A stretch of 64,000 bases of DNA from Gallionella sp. (GTDB lineage: Bacteria > Pseudomonadota > Gammaproteobacteria > Burkholderiales > Gallionellaceae): contig JABEVG010000004.1 of NCBI GenBank assembly GCA_013044075.1, positions 1 through 64,000 on the forward strand, in the 5' to 3' direction. The position numbers and the translations under genes were made by a program. Each line of letters begins with the position of its first letter. Positions within the stretch are counted from its first letter, which is position 1. The notes under the pieces are model-generated. The model ran no database searches. It saw nothing but the letters and a program-made list of their open reading frames with translations, and was not told where the DNA came from. Positions 48,195 to 58,620 of this stretch are shown here, piece after piece.

Positions 48195-48956
48195 ATGGAT
48201 CCCACGCCGCTGTCAGGATTGAGAATCTTGGTGACACGGCCACGCGATCAGGCAGCCGCTCTGGCGCAAGCGATCGCGACGGCGGGCGGTGTGCCGGTCT
48301 TGTTCCCGCTGCTCGATATCGAGCCGGTCGCCGACACGCGAGTCCTGCGCGAACAACTCTCCCGACTGGCGCGATTCGATCTGGCAATCTTCATCAGCCC
48401 CAACGCGGTACAGCACGGCATGGCAGCGATCGCGGCGCAGCAGGCCGCATTGCCGCCGCAGGTCGCGACCATAGGGCCGGGCAGCGCGCAGGCTTTGCGC
48501 GACTGCGGTGTTGCGAATGTTCTCGTGCCGACGGCGCGCAGCGACAGCGAAGGATTGTTGTCCCTGCCGCAGCTGGCGGAGATGGCGGGTAAACGCGTGA
48601 TGATTCTGCGCGGCGACGGCGGACGGGAATTGCTGGGGGATACGCTCAAAGCGCGCGGCGCGACCGTAGAGTATGCCACCTGTTATCGGCGCAGCAAGAC
48701 GCGGCAGGGCGCGGCGGAGTTGTTGCGCGAGCGACCCGACGCCATCACGGTGACCAGCAGCGAGGCACTGGCGCATCTGCACGAGATGCTCGGGGCTGGC
48801 AGCACCATGCTGTCCACGCCGTTGTTCGTGCCGCACGCGCGCATCGCCGAATTGGCGGCGCGGCAGTGCTGGACAGAGATCGTATTGACGGCGGCGGGCG
48901 ACGACGGCCTGCTGGCGAGTTTGATAGCATGGCGAAACACGAGAGGAACAACATGA
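48195..48956 (+). CDS. hemD: Uroporphyrinogen-III synthase
   Basis: GLRILVTRPRDQAAALA; position after hemC. Confidence 0.92.
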   Translation: MDPTPLSGLRILVTRPRDQAAALAQAIATAGGVPVLFPLLDIEPVADTRVLREQLSRLARFDLAIFISPNAVQHGMAAIAAQQAALPPQVATIGPGSAQALRDCGVANVLVPTARSDSEGLLSLPQLAEMAGKRVMILRGDGGRELLGDTLKARGATVEYATCYRRSKTRQGAAELLRERPDAITVTSSEALAHLHEMLGAGSTMLSTPLFVPHARIAELAARQCWTEIVLTAAGDDGLLASLIAWRNTRGTT

Positions 48957-50023
48957 GCGAACCCAGGATTGAAACCGCAGCACCCGCCAAACCCACCCTG
49001 ACGGGTGCGTTTGCGCGCGTCACGCTCACCCAGCTCACGCTCGCCGTGCTGGTGGTGATCTTCGTGTGGCAATGGCTGGCGGCGCATCAGCAGATCAATG
49101 CGATGCAGGAGCAACTGGCGAAAAAGATCGCGGAGATGGATGGCAGCAACCAGGCGAACAGCGTGTTGCTGGCCAAGACTCAGGAAGACTCGCGCGAGCT
49201 GTCGGCCAAGCTTACCCTGCTGGAAACACGTTACGCGGAATCCCAGGGACAGCGTGCCGCGCTGGAGGCTTTGTATAACGACTTGTCCAGCAGCCGCGAC
49301 GAGACGGCGTTGGCGGAAGTCGAACAGTCGTTGCTGATTGCCAACCAGCAGTTGCAGCTGTCGGCCAACGTCAAGGCCGCGCTGATCGCCATGCAGACCG
49401 CCGATGCACGGTTGCAGCGCATGGGACGGCCCGCGCTGAACGGCTTGCGCAAGACCATAGCCCAGGACATGGACAAGCTGCGCGCGTTGCCGAACGTGGA
49501 TGCGGCGGGACTGAGCTTCCAGCTCGACACGCTTATCGCCGCCGCCGATGCGTTGCCGCTGATCTATCAGCAGCGCAGCCCCGGCGAGGCTGCACCGGTT
49601 GCTGTTAACGACAAGGAAAACACCTGGCAAAAGTTGTGGCGCGAGATATGGCAAGAGGTCAAACAGCTGGTGCGCATCCAGAACACCGGCAAGGCCGAAC
49701 TGCCGCTGTTGCCGCCGGAGCAGGAATTCTTCCTACGCGAAAATCTCAAATTGCGTTTGTTGCTGGCGCGCATGGATCTGCTGGCGCATGACGAGGTCGC
49801 TTTCAAGCACGAGATACACACCGTGCAGGACTGGCTGGGCACTTACTTCGACGTGAAATCCGGCGGCGGCATGACCATGCTGGAAAGCCTGAAGAAACTC
49901 GGTGCGGCGAGCATCAACATCGAGTTGCCGGACATCACGGCCAGCCTGGCGCAAGTGCGCAACTACCGCATCAGCCGCGAACCCAAAGCGGATAACGGAC
50001 TACGCGCAAAGGGGGCGCGATGA
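48953..50023 (+). CDS. hemX: HemX family protein
   Basis: Single TM plus coiled coil; WQKLWREIWQEVKQLVRIQ; follows hemD. Confidence 0.87.
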   Translation: MSEPRIETAAPAKPTLTGAFARVTLTQLTLAVLVVIFVWQWLAAHQQINAMQEQLAKKIAEMDGSNQANSVLLAKTQEDSRELSAKLTLLETRYAESQGQRAALEALYNDLSSSRDETALAEVEQSLLIANQQLQLSANVKAALIAMQTADARLQRMGRPALNGLRKTIAQDMDKLRALPNVDAAGLSFQLDTLIAAADALPLIYQQRSPGEAAPVAVNDKENTWQKLWREIWQEVKQLVRIQNTGKAELPLLPPEQEFFLRENLKLRLLLARMDLLAHDEVAFKHEIHTVQDWLGTYFDVKSGGGMTMLESLKKLGAASINIELPDITASLAQVRNYRISREPKADNGLRAKGAR

Positions 50024-51189
50024 AATATCTGCTTTGGCTGCTGGTGCTGTTCGCCGCTGCGGTGGCGGTCACGACGGCCGCGCACAACTCGGCATATGTG
50101 CTGCTGGTCTATCCGCCCTATCGCATCGACATGTCGCTGACGTTGTTCGTGTGCCTGATCCTGTTGCTGCTGCTGGCGGGCTACAGCATGATCCGGTTGG
50201 CAATGATGGCGGTGACCTTGCCGACTTACGCGCGCCGCTTCCGCGAGCAACGCGACCACGCGAAAAGCCAGGCTTTGCTCAACGACGCGCTGAATGCCTA
50301 CTTCGAGGGACGCTATGCGGCGGCAGAACGCGCCGCCGTGCATGCCATGGCGTTGGGTGACACCACCTCCCTGCATCCCATACTCGCTGCCAGTTCGGCG
50401 CACGAGTTGCGCGAGTTCGACAAACGCGACCAGTATCTGGCGATGGCTGAAGGCAGGGATGCGGGCGATGCCACCATGCGTCTGATGGCGACCACCAAGT
50501 TCATGCTGGACCAGCGCGATCCGCAAGCGGCACTGGCCGCACTGGAAAAATTGCGCGCCAGCGGGGTGAAGAGTCACTTGGGCGCGCTGTCGCTGGAACT
50601 CAAAGCACAGCAGCAGGCGGGGCATTGGGACGAAGTGCTGGACATCGTCAAAGAACTGGAAAAACGCGCGGCCATCGATGTCACCGTCGCGGCGCAGTTG
50701 CGTCAGCAAGCCTATCTGGAAAGCCTGCGCGCGCAGCAAAGCGCGGGGGACGTGGCAGCCTGTCTGAAAAAAATCCCCGCCGAATTCCGACGGCGCGGCA
50801 AGGTCGCTGCGGCGGCGGCGCGTGCCTTGATACAGTACGGTGATGGTGTGCTGGCGCAGCAAATATTGGCCGACAGTTTGAATGCGCAGTGGGACAGCGA
50901 GCTGGTCGCATTGTATGGCGATTGCCGGACCGGTGACGCGGTGGCGCAGATCGAGCAGGCCGAGAAGTGGCTCAATCAGCACCGCCAGGACGCGGGCCTG
51001 TTGCTCGCGCTGGGAAAATTATGCACGCAGCAAAAATTGTGGGGCAAGGCGCAAAACTATCTTGACGCAAGCGTCAGCGTATCGCCCAGTCATGCCGCCT
51101 ATACCGCGTTGGGTCAGTTGGCGGAACGCCTGGGCAAATCCGAAGAGACCTATCGTTATTACCAGCAGGCGATGGAGTTGAAGAAGTAG
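50020..51189 (+). CDS. hemY: HemY family TPR-containing membrane protein
   Basis: N-terminal two TM region; TPR-like C-terminus; follows hemX. Confidence 0.88.
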   Translation: MKYLLWLLVLFAAAVAVTTAAHNSAYVLLVYPPYRIDMSLTLFVCLILLLLLAGYSMIRLAMMAVTLPTYARRFREQRDHAKSQALLNDALNAYFEGRYAAAERAAVHAMALGDTTSLHPILAASSAHELREFDKRDQYLAMAEGRDAGDATMRLMATTKFMLDQRDPQAALAALEKLRASGVKSHLGALSLELKAQQQAGHWDEVLDIVKELEKRAAIDVTVAAQLRQQAYLESLRAQQSAGDVAACLKKIPAEFRRRGKVAAAAARALIQYGDGVLAQQILADSLNAQWDSELVALYGDCRTGDAVAQIEQAEKWLNQHRQDAGLLLALGKLCTQQKLWGKAQNYLDASVSVSPSHAAYTALGQLAERLGKSEETYRYYQQAMELKK

Positions 51190-51210
51190 GGAGTAGGGGG
51201 CGGAGCCGAT

Positions 51211-51777
51211 ATGAAAAAATTCAGCAACGGGTTCGCGCTCATCGTCGGTTTGTTCATGTCTCCCGTGTGGGCCGATGGTCTGGTGCACAAATGCAAGGAC
51301 CCGCAGGGCAAGATCATCTATCAGGCATCACCGTGCGCCAGATCGGATGTGTCGGTCGCCACCTGGGCGGAGCAGGCGCAGGCGGTGGCGCAACCGGACG
51401 GCGGCGATCCGCAAAGCAACCGCACCCTGGTCCTCAAGCAGCAGGGCAACGGCCATTATTTTGTGGACGGGGTGCTCAACGGCAAGCCGCTCAACTTCGT
51501 CGTGGATACCGGCGCGTCGGTCGTCTCGATCCCGCGCGCCACGGCTTACGCGGCGAACATGTCGTGCAAGGATATGGCACTGATGCAGACCGCGAACGGC
51601 ACGTCCAGCGTCTGTACAGCCATCATAGCCAGGCTGAAAGTCGGTCATTTTTTGCTCAAGGACGTGAACGCCATGATCGTGCCCAACCTGAACCAGCCCT
51701 TGCTGGGCATGAACGTGTTGCAGCAATTCCGCATCGAGCAGGACAACGGCGAGATGCGGCTCTCGCCCAAACGCTAA
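51211..51777 (+). CDS. Retropepsin-like aspartic protease with N-terminal DUF4124-like segment
   Basis: Signal peptide; VHKCKDPQGKIIYQASPC; VVDTGASVVSIP. Confidence 0.85.
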   Translation: MKKFSNGFALIVGLFMSPVWADGLVHKCKDPQGKIIYQASPCARSDVSVATWAEQAQAVAQPDGGDPQSNRTLVLKQQGNGHYFVDGVLNGKPLNFVVDTGASVVSIPRATAYAANMSCKDMALMQTANGTSSVCTAIIARLKVGHFLLKDVNAMIVPNLNQPLLGMNVLQQFRIEQDNGEMRLSPKR

Positions 51778-53093
51778 GATTTCGCGTTAGCCGGTGCCAG
51801 CACGTCACGATACAGGCGGCGCGTGTTCTTTCCGCTCTGCTTGGACAGGTACATCGCCTCGTCTGCCTGCTTGACCAGCGTTTCGGCACTGTCCGCATCA
51901 TCCGGAAAAATCGCGATGCCGATACTGCCGCCGACCTTGCAGATGCGCCCCCCGAAATCAAAAGGCGGAGCCAGTGCCGCGATGATCTTGTCGGCGACGG
52001 CGAGGGCATTTTCTTCCGCGCCGATGTTGTTCAGGATGAAGGTGAATTCATCCCCGCCGATGCGCGCAACGGTGTCCGAAGAGCGGATGGATTTGGTCAG
52101 CCTGATGGAGACGCCACGCAGCAGCATGTCGCCGACATCGTGTCCGTGGGTGTCGTTGACCTGCTTGAACCCGTCCAGATCGAGGAACAAGGTTGCCATC
52201 ATGTGGTGTCCACGTTTTGCCAGCGCGACCGAGGTTGCCAAACGATCCAGAAACAATGCGCGGTTGGGCAGATCGGTCAAGAGGTCATAGTGGGCAAGAT
52301 GGGTGATCTTTTGTTCGGCCAGTTTGCGCTCGGTGATATCACGGACGATGCCCACGAAATAGCGTAGTCCGCCGAGCATCATTGCCGATGCCGATAGCTC
52401 TACCGGGAACAGCTCGCCATTCTTTCTCACCGCGACGATCTCCCGACTTCGCACCTCGGCCGTGTTGTCCGCTTCGCTGTCCAGATAGTGCTGGATGGTT
52501 GCTTCGAATGTTGTTCGGTCGCCGGGCGGAATGAACATGGTGATGTTCTGCCCCAGCACCTCGCGCTGGGTGTAGCCGAAAATCTTTTCGGCGGCGGGAT
52601 TGAAACCCTGGATTTCCCCGGATGCGTCGACGGTGACGATGCCGTCCATGACGTTGCGTATGATCGCCTGTAGCTGGTTTTGGCTTTTCTCGAGTTCGAT
52701 TTTGACCTGCTTGAGATGGGTGACCATCTGCCAGAATAATTTTGCCTCCGGGCCACTGGTCACATGTTTGTCGCCGAACACCTCGTTAGCCTGAGCGGGG
52801 ATCGCTTCATCGTGAGTGAGGTTGTAGATGATGCAATCCTGATGGTCTTTGCATGCCCGCATCGCGGCGAGTGCGTCGGTATGGGTCGGGATCGCGTGGG
52901 CCAGGGCCAGCCGGATGCCGGGTGCGTCCGGGCTGGGATCGGCGATGCCGATGACCTCGACCAGCGGGTCGTCGAGGAACATCTCCAGCAGGGCCGATCC
53001 GCCGCGACCACCGCCCAAAATCAAAACCGGATGACCGCGAGACTTCCGTGTTTTCATGGCTACCTCATCAAAGACTACATAGCCAATCTGCAT
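51774..53093 (-). CDS. Rossmann-like N-domain + PAS + GGDEF diguanylate cyclase
   Basis: VLILGGGRGGSALLEMFLDDPLVEVIGIADPSPDAPG; PAS GFNPAAEKIFGYTQREVLGQNI; RIGGDEFTFIL. Confidence 0.87.
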   Translation of the reverse strand: MQIGYVVFDEVAMKTRKSRGHPVLILGGGRGGSALLEMFLDDPLVEVIGIADPSPDAPGIRLALAHAIPTHTDALAAMRACKDHQDCIIYNLTHDEAIPAQANEVFGDKHVTSGPEAKLFWQMVTHLKQVKIELEKSQNQLQAIIRNVMDGIVTVDASGEIQGFNPAAEKIFGYTQREVLGQNITMFIPPGDRTTFEATIQHYLDSEADNTAEVRSREIVAVRKNGELFPVELSASAMMLGGLRYFVGIVRDITERKLAEQKITHLAHYDLLTDLPNRALFLDRLATSVALAKRGHHMMATLFLDLDGFKQVNDTHGHDVGDMLLRGVSIRLTKSIRSSDTVARIGGDEFTFILNNIGAEENALAVADKIIAALAPPFDFGGRICKVGGSIGIAIFPDDADSAETLVKQADEAMYLSKQSGKNTRRLYRDVLAPANAKS

Positions 53094-53120
53094 CGGCGAA
53101 ATGCGGCTCGCGCCGCGTCA

Positions 53121-54134
53121 TCAGGTCTTGGGCGCGAAGGTGAACGCATCCGAGAAAAATGCCTCGTTGGGCAAACCGCGCTGGGTGGTGTAGTCGCGGT
53201 GCGCCGCTTCCACCACCACGGGTGCGCCACAGGCGTAGACCTCGTGCTTCGATAGGTCTGCATAGTCATCCAGCACCGCCTGATGCACGAAGCCGGTGCG
53301 ACCAGTCCAGCGGTCTTCCGCCATGGCATCGGACAGGACGGGGGTGAATCTGATGCCCGCGCGCTCCCATTGTTTTGCCATGTCCAGCATGTACAGGTCG
53401 GCCAGTTTGCGCGCGCCCCAGTAAAAATGCATGGGGCGTTTGATGCCGATGTAGAGCGCGTGTTCGATGATGGCCTTGATCGGCGCGAAACCCGTGCCGC
53501 TGGCGACAAAGATGATGGGTTTGTCCGACTCTTCGCGCAGGAAGAACGTGCCCAGCGGGCCTTTGAAGCGCAGGATATCGCGTTCTTTCATCACTTCAAA
53601 AACGTGATGGGTGAATTCGCCGCCCACGATGTTGCGGATGTGCAGCTCCAGAAACTCATCGGTATGCGGCGCGTTCGCCAGCGAGAAGCTGCGCGGCTTG
53701 TGGTCTTTGAGCAGGATGTCGATGTATTGTCCGGCGAGGAATTGCAGGCGTTCGTTGGCGGGCAGCTTGAGTTGCAGCATCATCACATCGTCCGCCAGCT
53801 TGCTCATTTTGTGCACGCGGCACGGCATGGTCTTGACCGGTATGTCTTTGACGGCGTTCACCTCGCGGCATTCCAGATGCAAATCCGACAGCGGTTTGGC
53901 GCAGCAGAACAATGCCAATCCGGCGGATTTCTCGGCGTCGGTCAGCGTGCTGTCCTGATGTTTGCCATGGTCCACCGTGCCTTGCAGTACCTTGCCTTTG
54001 CATGCGCCGCATACCCCGTCGCGGCAGCTGTAAGGCAGGGTGTAGCCGTGTTTGAGGGCCGCTTCCAGGAGGGTCTCGTGGGCTTCGATAGGGAACTGGT
54101 GGCCGCTGGGCGACAGGGTGGTGTGGAAGGTCAT
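53121..54134 (-). CDS. 2Fe-2S / flavin NAD(P)H reductase (CDP-6-deoxy-delta-3,4-glucoseen reductase-like)
   Basis: Ferredoxin motif CRDGVCGACKGKV..ALFCC; RSFSLANAP; FVASGTGFAPIKAII. Confidence 0.87.
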   Translation of the reverse strand: MTFHTTLSPSGHQFPIEAHETLLEAALKHGYTLPYSCRDGVCGACKGKVLQGTVDHGKHQDSTLTDAEKSAGLALFCCAKPLSDLHLECREVNAVKDIPVKTMPCRVHKMSKLADDVMMLQLKLPANERLQFLAGQYIDILLKDHKPRSFSLANAPHTDEFLELHIRNIVGGEFTHHVFEVMKERDILRFKGPLGTFFLREESDKPIIFVASGTGFAPIKAIIEHALYIGIKRPMHFYWGARKLADLYMLDMAKQWERAGIRFTPVLSDAMAEDRWTGRTGFVHQAVLDDYADLSKHEVYACGAPVVVEAAHRDYTTQRGLPNEAFFSDAFTFAPKT

Positions 54135-54216
54135 GGTCGTTTTTCTGATTGCGCAAAGGCGCGGATTTTACCGCATAATCTCGCGCTTCTTTGCATGACT
54201 CCAAAATGTTGACCAG

Positions 54217-55071
54217 ATGAGACGCTTATTGATTATCGGCTGCGGCGATGTGGCACGGCGCGCCATCCCGTTGCTGATAGACCGTTATCGGGTATTCGCG
54301 CTGGTGCGCAATCCTGCCTATTGCGCGGGCTTGCGCGCCCTGGGGGTGATGCCGGTCATGGGTGATCTGGATGACCGGCACAGTCTTGCGCGACTGGGCG
54401 GTATCGCCGAGGTGGTGCTGCACTTCGCCCCGCCGCCGAACGCGGGCGTCAGCGACATGCGCACGCGCCATCTGCTTGCCGCGTTGTCGGGCGGTGTGCT
54501 GCCCCAACGACTCCTTTACATCAGTACCAGCGGGGTATATGGCGATTGCGCGGGAGCGTGGGTGAGCGAGACGCATCCGACCCAAGCGAAGAGCCCGCGC
54601 GCACTGCGGCGTGTGGATGCCGAGCAGCAAATCCGTGCCTGGGCAAAAGGCAATCGGGTGCGCGCCTGTATCCTGCGCGTGCCCGGCATCTATGCGCACG
54701 ACAGGCTGCCGCTGGACAGGTTGCGCGCGGGAACGCCCGCCGTCGTGGCCAGTCAGGACAGCTACAGCAACCACATCCATGCCGATGATCTGGCACACAT
54801 CGTCATTGACGCGCTGCGCTACGGTAAGGCCAACCGCGTGTATCACACCACCGACGACGACGAGATGAAGATGGGCGACTACTTCGATGCGGTGGCGGAC
54901 GCGCATCATTTGCCACGCCCGCCACGCCTGCCGCGCGCCGAGGTGCAGTCTCTCGTGTCACCGATGCTGTGGTCGTTCATGAACGAATCGCGGCGTTTGA
55001 CGAACCGCAGAATGAAACAGGAGTTGAAAGTCCGCCTGATTTATCCGACCGTGGAAGACGCGCTGCTCTGA
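54217..55071 (+). CDS. NAD-dependent epimerase/SDR-type protein
   Basis: LLIIGCGDVARRAIPLL; YISTSGVYGDCAGAWV; NHIHADDLAHIV. Confidence 0.85.
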   Translation: MRRLLIIGCGDVARRAIPLLIDRYRVFALVRNPAYCAGLRALGVMPVMGDLDDRHSLARLGGIAEVVLHFAPPPNAGVSDMRTRHLLAALSGGVLPQRLLYISTSGVYGDCAGAWVSETHPTQAKSPRALRRVDAEQQIRAWAKGNRVRACILRVPGIYAHDRLPLDRLRAGTPAVVASQDSYSNHIHADDLAHIVIDALRYGKANRVYHTTDDDEMKMGDYFDAVADAHHLPRPPRLPRAEVQSLVSPMLWSFMNESRRLTNRRMKQELKVRLIYPTVEDALL

Positions 55072-55323
55072 CAGAGAATTACACCAAAAATCTGTTACCA
55101 CTTGGGATACCAATCGGCTGGTTGATACAACTTCAATCACTACAACTTTGACGTGCAGCAATGAATGCGTGAGTAGACACAAAACAATGATGAAGTCACT
55201 CATTCCAGGGCTCATTGGGTGTCATTGTAATTGGTTAAGCGGCGCGTAAAATGCTGGGGCGAAGATCGCTGGCTCAAATTAGTCTTGAGACAAAATATTT
55301 GCATCATTCAGCTTAGAGGAAAT

Positions 55324-55920
55324 ATGAAAATCGGTATCCCCGTGTTACATGCGATGGCATTGGCTTTAGCCATAACGGTGCTATTGGGGTGCTCATCCCC
55401 GATGATGAGGCCAGCTGGAGCTATAAACGCTAGCCAAGATTATGCGGTGATTAATTTCATGCGGCCATCCACCATTGCCTGGATGGTAGGAGGGGGCATC
55501 AAGTTCAACCTGTGGGACAGGGATGAATTCATCGGTTTTCTGGAGGCGGGTAAATGCGTACAGTATAAGGCAGCACCCGGGGATCATATATTTCTCGCAC
55601 TTGCCTTTAATTCTGCCGCAGTCAAGGCCAATATCCAGTCAGGAAAGACTTACTACGTGCTGGCATCTCCACGTCTGACCCCGATGGGAGTTTCTGACGT
55701 TGCGCTGGAAGTGCTTAAGCCAAATGATAAGCGGATAGACGAAATGCTGCAGAGCTTGAAATTGTCTACCCTGAACAAGGAGCGGTGGGATGCTGACTGG
55801 AAGAAATCCATGGGCGATCCAGCTAGTCAAAAAATTTGGGAACTCCATCAATCCATGGTGCGTGCTGTACAAAATGAAAGCGTCGAGTTTTCTGTAATGA
55901 ATCCTCAGGATGGCAGATGA
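55324..55920 (+). CDS. DUF2846-like lipoprotein
   Basis: Lipobox VLLGCSSP; INFMRPS..YYVLASPRLTP. Confidence 0.65.
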   Translation: MKIGIPVLHAMALALAITVLLGCSSPMMRPAGAINASQDYAVINFMRPSTIAWMVGGGIKFNLWDRDEFIGFLEAGKCVQYKAAPGDHIFLALAFNSAAVKANIQSGKTYYVLASPRLTPMGVSDVALEVLKPNDKRIDEMLQSLKLSTLNKERWDADWKKSMGDPASQKIWELHQSMVRAVQNESVEFSVMNPQDGR

Positions 55921-55935
55921 CAGCACGTTATTAGG

Positions 55936-57429
55936 TCACTTCCCGCCATGCTGTCGAAGTACCTCGACGACGGCGTTATTGCCCGCTTTTTTCGCATAAG
56001 TCAAAGGTGTACGGTCGTCCTTGTCCACGGCATTGACATCGGCTCCTTTGGTTATCAGCATCTCAGCCAGATCCCGGTCATCTAAAAAAGACGCAAGGAA
56101 GTGTAAAGGAGTTCTGTTGCTCCTGTTTTTGGCATTGACATCAGCCCCTTGGTTGACGAGATATATTGCTACATCCTGATGTCCCTCAGCTATCGCCGCA
56201 TGCAACGGTGTTTCGTTGGCTCCGTGGATACCATTGATATTGGCCCCCTTGGCTAGTAGCGCATCGACCAGGCTTTTGTCACCCACGGTGGCTGCATCAT
56301 ACAGCGGGCTGTCAGTATCGTCTGATCCGGGAAAGAAGGCATTAATATCAGCTCCGTGATTGATTAGCAGCATTGCAACATCGTGCCACTGCCCCTTCAC
56401 CCGATGAAGCATTTCCACTTCGTGCTCCAATCTTTTCCCGGACAAGGCCGTTGATTTCCGCAATTGTAGTGACGCCGGGGATAATGAAGTGAGCATATAA
56501 GCATATTTAAGTGATTTAAAATCCCAAGCAAGAGGAGTGTTGCCATCTTCATCCCTGGCATTGACATCCGCATGATGATCAATGAGAACCTTCGTTACAG
56601 CCGGGTTGCCATTTTCGGCAGCAATCTTTAACGGCGTGAAGCCACTCTTGGTTCTAGCGTTCACATCTGCCCCATGGGAAATCAGCAGACTGGCCACTTC
56701 GGCGTGCTCCTGCTTGGCTGCAAAATACAATGGGGTAATCTCGTCATCACTTTTTGCATTAATGTCAGTCTTCTTGCTGATCAACCAATCAGTAAATTCC
56801 GTTAGTCCGCCATAGGCAGCGGCATGAAGAAGCGTGGCACCGTATTTGGTTCTGATTTGGACATCGACATGCGCCCCTTTTGCAATCAGTAAATTGACGA
56901 TATCTTTGTTGCCACTGAAGGCTGCAAGAAACAGCGCGGTTTCGTCATTTTTGTTCCTGGCATTAATATCCGCACCATGGTCAATCAGCAGACTGGCAAC
57001 CTCGGTATGACCATACCGTGCTGCGTTCTGTAGCGGAGTAGTTCCATCATTGCTTGGCTCGTCAATTTTTGCACCCTTGGAGATCAGCAGCTCTGCAACC
57101 TCCTCGCTTCCTCCATAAGCAGCCGAATGAAGGGGGGTGCCGCCAGTGTCATCCTTGATATTGACGTCAGCCCCCTTGTCGACCAGTAATTTAACCATCT
57201 CGGCATTCCCTTTATGGGCCGCCGCATGAAGAGGTGCAGAACCAACCTTGTTTTGAGAGTTAACATTGACACCACTGGTTAGCTGTCGATTGACTTCGTG
57301 CAAATTGCCAGAATCAGCAGCCCGTAAAAAATCAGTATTGTCAGTTGCACAACCACAGAGCATCGACGCTAGTGCAAGTGATGCCACAGCACCGGATAAG
57401 TTGGGTAGCTTATGATAAATCATGATCAC
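55936..57429 (-). CDS. Ankyrin-repeat lipoprotein
   Basis: Lipobox MLCGCATD; about ten ANK repeats (GxTPLHxAA...LL..GADVN). Confidence 0.93.
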   Translation of the reverse strand: MIMIYHKLPNLSGAVASLALASMLCGCATDNTDFLRAADSGNLHEVNRQLTSGVNVNSQNKVGSAPLHAAAHKGNAEMVKLLVDKGADVNIKDDTGGTPLHSAAYGGSEEVAELLISKGAKIDEPSNDGTTPLQNAARYGHTEVASLLIDHGADINARNKNDETALFLAAFSGNKDIVNLLIAKGAHVDVQIRTKYGATLLHAAAYGGLTEFTDWLISKKTDINAKSDDEITPLYFAAKQEHAEVASLLISHGADVNARTKSGFTPLKIAAENGNPAVTKVLIDHHADVNARDEDGNTPLAWDFKSLKYAYMLTSLSPASLQLRKSTALSGKRLEHEVEMLHRVKGQWHDVAMLLINHGADINAFFPGSDDTDSPLYDAATVGDKSLVDALLAKGANINGIHGANETPLHAAIAEGHQDVAIYLVNQGADVNAKNRSNRTPLHFLASFLDDRDLAEMLITKGADVNAVDKDDRTPLTYAKKAGNNAVVEVLRQHGGK

Positions 57430-57626
57430 CCTCTCACGGATTTAGGTGTAACGCCTGATGTGAAGAATACACCTCTCAAGGGCATGCATTCAAATGGTTT
57501 GTTGGGGGTGCTGGTCGGTTCTACTTAACGCTGCATGGCTGCAAAATACCGACGGATTTTTCATCGTAACAGGCGGTGGTTTTGCGATTGAAGATGGTGG
57601 CGGAATTCAGCGGATGCGTATCTGGC

Positions 57627-58532
57627 TCACCCCTTCTCCATGTAGCGTTCGATATGCTCCAGGAACGCGCGGGTCTTTGCGGGAAGGTAGCGGCGCATGG
57701 GCATCACCGCCCATGCCGGTACGGCTGGGAAGCACCAATTTGGCAATACCCGTATCAGGCGTTTGTGGCGCACATCTTCCGTGACGAGGCGATCCGGTAA
57801 CGCGCCTATGCCTGCCCCGTCCAGTACCAGTTGCTGGATCATGTCCGGCGAGTTCAGCGTGAGTCGTCCGGGCGGCACGCCCTCCCACACCGATTTTCCG
57901 CGTATCAACTTCCAGGATGCCGCGCTGCCACGCGCGGAAAGTAGTCGTACCGTTGCATGTTGTTGCAGGTCGTCGGGATGCCTGAGTGCCGGATGCAGGG
58001 CGAGATAGATGGGGCTGGCATAGAGCCCGAAACTTTGTTCGTCTATCTTGCGTGCCACCACGGAAGAATCGTTCGCCAACACCCCCATGCGGATGGCGAG
58101 GTCGTAACGTTCGCCGATGAGATCGACGCGCCGCGAACTCAGATCCAGATCGAGCTGTATTTCCGGGTAAGCCTCAATGAAGGTTGCGATCGCGCGCGAG
58201 AAATTCTGTTTGGCATAGTCCCCAGGCATGGAGATGCGCAGTCTGCCGCGCGGCTGTATCTCGCGGCTGCGCACGAAGTCTTGCACCGAGGCGACTTCTT
58301 CTGCCACACGACGGCTGTGGTCGAGGAACTCCTGTCCGAATTCCGTGAGCGTCAAACGCCGAGTGGTGCGTAACAACAGGCGTTGGCCCAGTGTCGTCTC
58401 CAGATTCGCCAGGCGGCGCGAGACCGTGGCTTTGGGCATGCCCAGAAAATCGGCGGCACGCACCAAGCTCTCCTGTTCGACGATGGCGGCGTACAGAATG
58501 AGGTCGTCAGCAGAGATATTCTTTTGTTCCAT
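57627..58532 (-). CDS. LysR family transcriptional regulator
   Basis: N-terminal HTH SLVRAADFLGMPKATVSRRLANLETTLGQRLLLRTTRRLTLTEFG. Confidence 0.93.
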   Translation of the reverse strand: MEQKNISADDLILYAAIVEQESLVRAADFLGMPKATVSRRLANLETTLGQRLLLRTTRRLTLTEFGQEFLDHSRRVAEEVASVQDFVRSREIQPRGRLRISMPGDYAKQNFSRAIATFIEAYPEIQLDLDLSSRRVDLIGERYDLAIRMGVLANDSSVVARKIDEQSFGLYASPIYLALHPALRHPDDLQQHATVRLLSARGSAASWKLIRGKSVWEGVPPGRLTLNSPDMIQQLVLDGAGIGALPDRLVTEDVRHKRLIRVLPNWCFPAVPAWAVMPMRRYLPAKTRAFLEHIERYMEKG

Positions 58533-58620
58533 ATATGGGATAGTCTATCCAGTATTCGTGTCTTTATCTATATATTCGAGGCGGATATGATGACCCCACT
58601 CGCGCTACAGGAGGAAAATC

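Noticed and set aside
48213-49654. Long minus-strand ORFs over hemD/hemX
   Set aside because: Shadow ORFs opposite a coherent hemCDXY operon
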